The notes under the pieces were generated by a model. It was not told where the DNA came from, did no database searches, and saw nothing but the letters and a program-made list of their open reading frames with translations. Shown in pieces: positions 57,303 through 64,000 of a DNA stretch of 64,000 bases; the stretch's first letter is position 1, and the number at the start of each line of letters is the position of its first letter. The DNA is from Macrotis lagotis. Taxonomy: Eukaryota > Chordata > Mammalia > Peramelemorphia > Peramelidae. Made by a program: the position numbers and the translations under genes. The stretch is taken from positions 15,207,361 to 15,271,360 of the forward strand of contig NC_133659.1 in the NCBI RefSeq assembly GCF_037893015.1. Direction: 5' to 3'.

Positions 57303-57464
57303 TCACGGCTTAACTAGGAAAACGACTGTGTCCATTTAAACAAGTTTTAAGTAGAATAGACTGGCGACAATCACACAGGAAAGGTGCTGGCATTCAGGAA
57401 GAAGGGAAAAGGTTTGTAGAAGGCTGATCATTTTAGCTGGCACTTAATGAAGTTAGGGGAGCCT

Positions 57465-57545
57465 GCACCTTCGTTTCCGCATCTATAAAATGAAGGTTTG
57501 AATGAGATAGCTACTGAAGTCCTTTTCAGTTCTATGCTATGATCA
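57465..57545 (+). mobile_element. MIR-related fragment
   Basis: 'ttcgtttccgcatctataaa', 'gtccttttcagttctatgct'. Same family as 56165. Confidence 0.5.
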
Positions 57546-57674
57546 AATGGATTGCTTATGGTCATACAGCTGGTAAGAAAATTTGGTTATACTGAAGCCC
57601 CAAGTTTACAGTGCCATGCACTGCTGCCCAGGTCTTCTGGGTACCCTGCCCTTTATACACCAGTACTTCATATT

Positions 57675-58005
57675 TTCCTATGACAATGAACAGAGCTTTG
57701 AACTTGAAACAAGGAAGACTTGAGCTCAAATTCTACCTTTATTACTTATCAGCTCTGGGACTTCGGGTGACCCCTCTAAACCTCAGTTTGCCCAGTTGTA
57801 AAATGACAATCATTCTATTCTTTTAGGGTTGTTGGGAGGCTCAAACGGGGGGGTTCACATGATACAATGAAAATTGCTCTGGTTTGAAAGTCAAATTCTA
57901 CTAATTAGCTGTGACCTTGAAAGCTCTGTCTATCTTTAATCTGTGATCCCATACGAGGCAAAGCATTTTGCAAACTTGAAAGCCCTCTCACAATGACATT
58001 TTTAT
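57675..58005 (+). mobile_element. MIR-like SINEs, one or two copies
   Basis: 'gagctcaaattctaccttta', 'ctcagtttgcccagttgtaa', then a second partial unit 'aattagctgtgaccttgaaa' and 'gcattttgcaaacttgaaag'. Bases 58006-58599 show nothing named. Confidence 0.55.
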
Positions 58006-58599
58006 TTGCTGGCTCTTTATCTGTGCTGCTATTCTCTCAAAAATATCTGGGTATGAGTAGTATCCCCAGAGAGTCCCAGAGAAGGATTTAAGAGGAGACA
58101 CTTTGCCACAGTAGGCAGCATTGCTCTGGAAATGATGGCAGAAATGCTTGCTGCAGGGGACATCTGGAGGATGTCTGAATTGCCAATGGGAGCAGAGGGA
58201 GACAGCGGAAAGGTAGCTATGGAGGTTTTCTGAATAAGAGCCATTCAGCTATGAGTCTCCTCCAGCCCGCTTTGCAATTAAGAAAGATTCCAGCTTGACC
58301 AAAGCCCTCCCTAAGCAAGGAAGTTCAAAGTTCAGGTTAAAACCCAAGGCTAATGTAGCAGGCTACACACACAGGTGACCTCACTGGGGCTCAGGAACAG
58401 GGGTCTCCTTGTCATTTCTTGAGGACAGTGCATTCAGGATGAAGATTCAATGGAGTTTGTAAGGCTTATATATTTATCTGTCAAGTGTGGAATTTGGATT
58501 GAACATAACTCCACCTAGAGTCTATTCACAGTAACTCATTTGATTCTTCCACCCACCCTGAGTGTTTTTATTTGTTATTCCTTTTTTGTTCAATAAATT

Positions 58600-58870
58600 T
58601 CTAGTTATATCCAACTCTTTCTGACCCCATTTGGAGTTTTCTTGGCAAAGACATTGAAGAGTTTGCCATTTTTCCTCCATGGCTGTTCGGACAGAGAAAC
58701 TGAGGATTTCTCATTTAGGGCTCTCTGCACAGACATTGAAGAGTCTGCCATTTGCTTCTCTCTGAATGTAAGTTCAGACAGGAGAAACTGAGGATTTCCC
58801 AGGGTATACAGCCGGTAAGTATGTGGGGCAGGATTAAGGAACTAGGTCTTCTTGAATCCAAATCCACTTG
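58600..58870 (-). mobile_element. Class B SINE with internal 82-bp tandem duplication
   Basis: Complement of class B: 'aactctttctgaccccattt', 'tttcttggcaaagacattga', 'agagaaactgaggatttctc'. The stretch beginning 'gacattgaagagt' at 58650 recurs at 58732 ('gacattgaagagtctgccat'), so part of the element is present twice in tandem. Confidence 0.7.
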
Positions 58871-58894
58871 CTCTTCACTTCATGCTTCCTTTCA

Positions 58895-59163
58895 TGTTGC
58901 TAATGTCCCTTCTAGCTCCCCTCAAACCCCACCTTCTATAGGAAGCCTTGCCCCATCCATCTCCTTTAATACTAATGCTTTCTTTTTTGAGATTACATCC
59001 AATTTAACAAATCCATGTTTGTTTGTATAGAATTCTTTGCCTGTGGTCTCTCCAATTAGACTTGAAAGCAGGGATTGCCTTTTGCCTTTCTTTGTAACCT
59101 CTCTGGGGTTAGAGTCTCAATGTCTGACCTATGGTAGGTTCCTAATAAGTGTTTATTGACAAT
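58895..59163 (+). mobile_element. L2 LINE 3' end
   Basis: 'aaaccccaccttctatagga', 'attagacttgaaagcaggga', 'ttcctaataagtgtttattg'. Ends at the L2 terminus. Confidence 0.7.
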
Positions 59164-59234
59164 TGCTAAATCCTATAATCCTGTCATCTGAGCTCTTTCA
59201 TTCCTTTAGAGTTACATGACACTATCACTTCAAA

Positions 59235-59399
59235 ATTCCACAATCCTAGAAGAGTACAGATTTGGGCAGAAAAAGATCTGGGTTCAAGTCTTACCTTTGC
59301 CACTTGATACCTGTGTGACATTGTTCAAGGACATTAACCTCTCAAGGCTGCTATTTTTTCATCAGAAGAATGAAAGAGATGGATTATTCAAATCCTTTA
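59235..59399 (+). mobile_element. MIR-related SINE
   Basis: 'gggcagaaaaagatctgggt', 'gtgtgacattgttcaaggac', 'gaatgaaagagatggattat'. It probably continues after the SINE at 59400. Confidence 0.5.
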
Positions 59400-59543
59400 A
59401 ATTTTTTTTGCAAACAATGGGGTTAAGTGACTTGCCCAAAGTCACACAGCTAGGTAATTATTAAGTGTCTGGGGCTGGATTTGAATTCAAGTCCTCCTGA
59501 CTCCAGGGCTGTTGCTCTGTCCACTTCACTACTTAGCCACTCC
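59400..59543 (-). mobile_element. Class A SINE
   Basis: 'ttttgcaaacaatggggtta', 'cttgcccaaagtcacacagc', 'atttgaattcaagtcctcct', head end 'acttagccactcc'. No clear TSD. Confidence 0.85.
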
Positions 59544-59614
59544 AGATAATTCAAAGAGGATCTGTGATATCATTGATTTGAATGTTGCTTGTAAAGATGA
59601 GAGAGGCAGTGAGG

Positions 59615-59928
59615 TGATAATGATGTTTGTCCTTTGTTCTCAAAGAAGATCATGGCATCAGGGAGGTGATGCCAAGACTTACATGTGAATTGGATTTGAG
59701 TAAGGGGGCTGTGCTAAGTCACCAGCCTCACTTTCTCCTCCAGAGCCATCTGGATCCAGTGGCCAGATATGAATCTGGACAACTGGAGATGGCTCTGGAT
59801 GTGAAGCAATGAGGGTTAAGTGACTTGCCCAAGGTCACATAGCTAGTAAAGATCTAAGGTCAAATTTGAACTCAGGTCTTCCTGACTTAAGGGCTGTTGT
59901 TCTATTCACTGGGCCACCTAGCATCCCT
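59615..59928 (-). mobile_element. Class C SINE, full length
   Basis: Complement of the whole element: 'ttgttctcaaagaagatcat', 'cctccagagccatctggatc', 'caactggagatggctctgga', 'gacttgcccaaggtcacata', head end 'ccacctagcatccct'. It confirms that head and body belong to one element. Confidence 0.85.
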
Positions 59929-60023
59929 AGAGAGACAGTGAGGTACAAGGGACAGAGAGCTGGCCTCCAAATCTTCAAGTTCTTCCTCTGACATATGCTG
60001 ACTATCCAACCTGGCTACATTAG

Positions 60024-60275
60024 TGGCACCAGAGTGCAAAGAACACCAGGCCTGGATTCAGGAAAACCTAAATTCAAATCTAGTCCCAGACACTTACTAG
60101 ATGAATGATACTGGGCAAATCATTCAACTCTGTTTGCCTCAGTTTCCTCATTTGTAAAATGAGCTGGAGAAGGATTCTTCTTCTTCTTCTTCTTATTATT
60201 CAGTACTTTTGCCAAGAAAACTTGGTACAGTGAACAACTGAAACAAAAGTTGGACTGAAACAACAACAACAAACT
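60024..60275 (+). mobile_element. Class B SINE with internal (TTC)n
   Basis: 'gtggcaccagagtgcaaaga', B box 'aattcaaatctagt', 'ctcagtttcctcatttgtaa', 'gagctggagaagga', then (TTC)n at 60175-60195 where the normal text is lost, then 'ttttgccaagaaaacttgg' and a CAA tail. Confidence 0.8.
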
Positions 60276-60559
60276 CTGGGCAAGCCCTGGATATGCTAAA
60301 TGTTGGGATCTTAAATGACAGAGAAGGTGTCAACCTGCATTGGTAGAGAGAGTTTCCACAACAGCAAGGCAGTGACAAGCCTAATGACCAGGCCACACAA
60401 TGATCCAGACCCTAATCTTTCCATGCTTTGGCAACGGTTAGTGTCTCCCTCCCACCAAAGAACCTCATTTTTACTTTATAATTAGCGTGGCCACATCAAA
60501 AATTTCATATAAGCATCTGTGTAAATATATCCACGCACTATCCTTGTGTGTATTCATTG

Positions 60560-61165
60560 TATTCCTTATATTGCTACATTGTGTTATTTGTATTAATACA
60601 TTGTATTAATTTATACTTGTAGTAATGCAGTATGTTAATTTATACTTGTAGTAATACATTGTATCAATTTATACTCATTTTGATACATTGTATTCCTTGT
60701 ATTATTTGTATCAATACATTGTACTAATTTATACTTATATTAATGCATTGTATTCCTTATATTAATACATCATATTCATTGTATTCCTTGTATTAAAATT
60801 GGATTAATTTATACTTTTATCGATACATTGTATTCATTGTATTGCATGCATCAATACATTGTATTATTTTACATATGCACTGATACATTATATTCATTGT
60901 ATCACTTGTGTAAATGCAGTGTATTAATTTTATACTTGAGCTGAGATATTATATTTATTATATTACTTATATCAACATAGTATTAATTGATACTTTTATT
61001 GATACATTTACATTTTATTGATACATGCATTGATATATATTGATACATGGCATCACTTATAGCAATACATTGTATTGCTTTATGTTAATATTGATACATT
61101 GTATTCCTTTTAGGTGTTATATGAATACATTGTATTATATTCATATATACATTGTATACTTCTAC
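60560..61165 (+). repeat. Degenerate minisatellite, about 60-bp unit
   Basis: Around ten diverged copies of an AT-rich unit. 'aatacattgta' followed by 'aatttatact' starts near 60595, 60655 and 60715, exactly 60 apart, and again near 60853, 60913 and 60973. Each unit holds two 'atacattgtatt' boxes, themselves nearly palindromic. I know no transposon that explains it. Confidence 0.85.
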
Positions 61166-61177
61166 ATAGGTCTACAA

Positions 61178-61422
61178 GTATGGCATGACTAGTTGGTACA
61201 GAGTGCCAGGCCTCGAGATAGGAAGCCCTGAATTTAATTCAGCCTCAGATACTGTCTAGGTGGGTGACTTTAAGCAAATCCCTTAACTGCTGTCTGCCTC
61301 AGTTTCCTCATCTGTAAAATGGGAATAGTAATATTACCTATCTACAAGAGTAATTGTGAAAATCGAATGAGATAATAATTGTCAAGTCCTTAGCTCAGTG
61401 GCTGGTACATATATTATAGTTG
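61178..61422 (+). mobile_element. Class D (MIR-like) SINE, full length
   Basis: 'tggcatgactagttggtaca', 'aatttaattcagcctcagat', 'ctcagtttcctcatctgtaa', 'gaatagtaatattacctatc', 'agctcagtggctggtacata'. Confidence 0.8.
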
Positions 61423-61439
61423 TTATGGTTACAGATACA

Positions 61440-61561
61440 CTTATATATATTATATACATATATATATAATATACAAATGAACATAAAAATATACACACAT
61501 ACACAAACAGAAAAGTGTCCAGATATGAGCATATACTGATCTACATATATATGTAGGTATA

Positions 61562-61597
<36 letters not shown>
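61440..61597 (+). repeat. (TA)n and (AC)n microsatellites
   Basis: TA-rich run at 61440-61475, then ACAC run at 61563-61597. The Cys/Val-rich reverse frames are artefacts. Confidence 0.92.
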
Positions 61598-61600
<3 letters not shown>

Positions 61601-61689
61601 TTCATAATGTCTGCCTTGACGTAAGCTCCTTGAGGTTGTAGAATGCTTTTGGTCTTTGCATCTTCAGTGGTGTGAGACCCCTTCTCCTG

Positions 61690-62930
61690 ACTTTGCATGT
61701 CAGATCATCCATCATTTATCTCCTGACCTTGCCAAAATATTTCTTATCTTCTTTTTCAATGGAATGTTTCTTTGATGTTAGCCTGTGTTCATGTTCTTCA
61801 CAGAGCCTTCCTTGACTGTTGTCTTGGCTTGCTCATCCTCACCGTGCACCTCTCCATTGTCCTCCAAGTGATTCTTGTTTATTTTTGGTGACTATAGCAT
61901 TCCATGATTCATGACAATACGATGACTGTTTATGACATGTTACGTTACCATGAAAAGATGGACTTTTGCTTCTGGTAGAGGTTTGGCATTATTAAAAGAA
62001 CGTCATAATTTTCTGAAAGTTATCCAGCTGCTTCCTTCATTCTGGTTCTGTTCCCTCTGTCTAAGATAGCTCTAATAATGAACCAACTCTATTGATTCTT
62101 CTTGTCATAATGTAGTAGTGCCGTAATCTGGACTTTTTATGTTCCTCTTTTTTTTTTTTTTGCCTGTGTGGATGGTGAGGCCAAAGCCTTTTTGCCTCAT
62201 TATGGGTCTCATCCATGAGACCTGGCAAATGTTATGGGGCTTGGTTTAGCCAACACAATGTCATCCCCAAACAGGAGCAATGGGAAAATCTTCCCCCACA
62301 CAGGAAATCTTTCTTCAACTTAGATTCTGCACTGGATATCCTTTATGACAATGAAGAATACTTTTGAGGAATATGTTTCTGTCTTTTATGCCTTAGCAAA
62401 TAGTGAACCATCATTAGACAGTTATGGAACTAAGTTATTTCTATTATACCTTTCAAATAATCTTGACTGATTTTGATATGAGCATGGGAGACACTTTTTA
62501 GAAGTGCCTTTAAGATGGAGTTTGGCTTGAGGGAAAAAGATGACTTTATTCTTAATTTTAGAACATTCTTTATAATATTTTCAATTTTGAGATGGTCAAG
62601 ATGCCTTCTACTAGAGAATATTATTTGCAAAAAACCTGTTTGTGGGGCAGCTAGGTGGTGCAATGGATAGAGCACCGGCCCTGGAGTTAGGAGTACCTGA
62701 GTTCAAATCCGACCTCAGACACTTAATACTTACCTAGCTGTGTGGCCTTGGGCAAGCCACTTAACACCATATGTCTTGCAAAAAACCCCCCTAAAAACAA
62801 AATTAAAAAAAAACCTGTTTGTTCCCTAATGACACCTACATTGATGATCCCTTCCTTAGAGGGTAGATAATTCCTATAATAATATTGCTTAGTTAAGAAA
62901 GTTGACAGCCAGGGGGTTAGATTAGTTAAA
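61690..62930 (-). pseudogene. RTE-type LINE reverse-transcriptase relic
   Basis: On the minus strand, bases 62281-62244 encode 'LLLFGDDIVLAK', the catalytic F-x-D-D block of a reverse transcriptase, surrounded by decayed sequence in which the continuation is broken by stops. The rest of the segment has the feel of a marsupial RTE 3' half (inference). A class A SINE interrupts it at 62644, after which the same element resumes ('cacctacattgatgatccct'). RTE elements would have supplied the machinery for class B SINEs. Confidence 0.55.
62644..62807 (+). mobile_element. Class A SINE with 15-bp perfect TSD, nested in LINE
   Basis: 'ggggcagctaggtggtgcaa' head, B box 'gagttcaaatccga', A-rich tail. 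'aaaaaacctgtttgt' occurs at 62629-62643 and 62808-62822 exactly. Confidence 0.95.
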
Positions 62931-62949
62931 AACAATGGTCATTTATATG

Positions 62950-63170
62950 ATCATTAAGGTTTACAGAGTGCTTTACACATATTATTTTATATAATCTTAT
63001 TAATGAGGAGTCATTTTCATACCCATTTTAAAAATAAGGAAGACTCAAGGAGGTTAAATTGTCCATCCATGGTCACACAGCTACTAAGTGTCAGAGTTAG
63101 GATTTGAACTGAGGTCTTGACTGATTTTATGCCTAATTCTTTCCAACTGTATCAGCTAAAGTCCCTCCTG
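62950..63170 (-). mobile_element. Class D (MIR-like) SINE
   Basis: 'agagtgctttacacatatta', 'gtccatccatggtcacacag', 'taggatttgaactgaggtct'. Bases 63171-63960 show nothing named. Confidence 0.65.
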
Positions 63171-63960
63171 GCTCTAAATCCTATGACATACATATAAATA
63201 ACTGTAATACAAAACATTCCTTCATGATGCATAATTAGAGCTTTAAATATAAGTGCTAGAATGGAAGGAATGCTCAGTTTCTCCAAATGGCACTAAGGGG
63301 TGGGAAAGTGAATTTAGAGAGGAAGAATGATGACTGACAGGGGACGCTAGTCTTTCTAATTATACCAACTTTCTCCTCTTTTTTATAATGGAACAACTTG
63401 ATTATTCTTTCTACTGCTAGGATTTAAAGGAAATTTTTTGAGAAGTTTGAAAATGTGTTGCCCATTTACAAATTAACTAATGATGATAAAAGATTTGTTG
63501 GTTGTTGATTTAATCAAGGAGGGGGGGTTGGAGGAAGCATAAGCCACACCATAAGAGAGGGTGGGGAATCTGGGCTCATTGCCCAGGGTTTTTCTTTGCT
63601 ATTTGACCACTGTGTTTGCTGGAATATTTAATTATTCCCTACCCTTGGATTGATGTATACTGCTGATGGCCATTGCCGAACTGAAATATTGAACCATATG
63701 TAACATTTCTTCAATAAAATTTAGATTTAAAAGTCCACAAATGATGTATGTGTTTGACAGTCTGTAATGGAAACTGATTAGCAGGATTACAGGTAGGGGC
63801 TAGACAGAACAGTTATAGTCCTTTCCATCTGAGTAGAGGAAATTCAGGGCCATAAAATGAAATGTAGTGATATTCAGGATAATTTTTTCATTGGTTTCCA
63901 TCCTAGCCATGTTTCTTTTCCCCCATCCCTGAGTGAGTGGAGAATTCTTCCTGTGTATGG

Positions 63961-63986
63961 TATGTTGTTTTGTTTTGTTTTGTTTT
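63961..63986 (+). repeat. (TTTTG)n
   Basis: Four to five TTTTG units near the window edge, possibly the tail of a minus-strand element lying outside. Confidence 0.8.
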
Positions 63987-64000
63987 TTAAAACTTGATTT

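Overview
This window looks like gene-poor nuclear DNA from a marsupial mammal, most likely an Australidelphian, though the species cannot be fixed from sequence alone. Three things support this: many tRNA-derived SINEs with the marsupial 'ctaggtggcgcagtgg' head, several marsupial-type L1 3' ends, and old therian MIR, L2 and CR1/L3 fragments. I found no convincing protein-coding gene, rRNA, tRNA gene, CRISPR array or bacterial-style operon. The short open frames are chance frames or frames inside repeats. Bases 23901-24000 are an assembly gap.

Four SINE classes are used below. Class A is a tRNA-like head (A box in 'tggcgcagtgg', B box in 'gttcaaatc') ending in 'ttgcaaaaacc' plus an A tail. Class B has the same head, then 'cagtttcctcatctgtaaaatg' and an RTE/BovB-like 3' end. 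Class C has the head, then a 190-bp body ending in 'gaatgaaggacaa' and often (ATC)n. Class D is MIR/CORE-SINE-like. Class assignment and repeat names rest on my recognition of consensus sequence, not on a search; the head, box, tail and target-site duplication (TSD) features are seen directly.

Layout. 0-12 kb: L1, MIR, L2, five class A insertions, two copies of a DNA-transposon-like element, and a 109-bp duplication. 12.9-18.2 kb: a nested pair of L1 fragments, a 22-bp perfect hairpin, a CR1/L3 reverse-transcriptase relic and an L1 3' end. 18.6-31.5 kb: L2 and MIR fragments, SINEs, microsatellites, a CR1/L3 3' half and a 109-bp L1 tail insertion with perfect TSDs. 31.6-40.4 kb: a stack of minus-strand L1 3' ends with SINEs in and between them. 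41-48 kb: L2 and a relatively GC-rich, repeat-poor stretch. 49-51.7 kb: L1 ORF1 and ORF2 relics and a truncated L1. 51.8-52.6 kb: a CpG island with YY1, ETS and NRF1-like motifs, the only promoter-like sequence. 52.6-53.24 kb: a 640-bp CCTT/CCTC array. 53.25-55.96 kb: an AT-rich block free of recognisable transposons, a candidate conserved noncoding region. 56-64 kb: SINEs, MIR, L2, a 60-bp-unit minisatellite and an RTE-type reverse-transcriptase relic.

No new multi-gene system is visible. The best leads are the CpG island with its neighbouring pyrimidine array, the repeat-free block next to it, the 15.6-kb hairpin and the 60-bp minisatellite.
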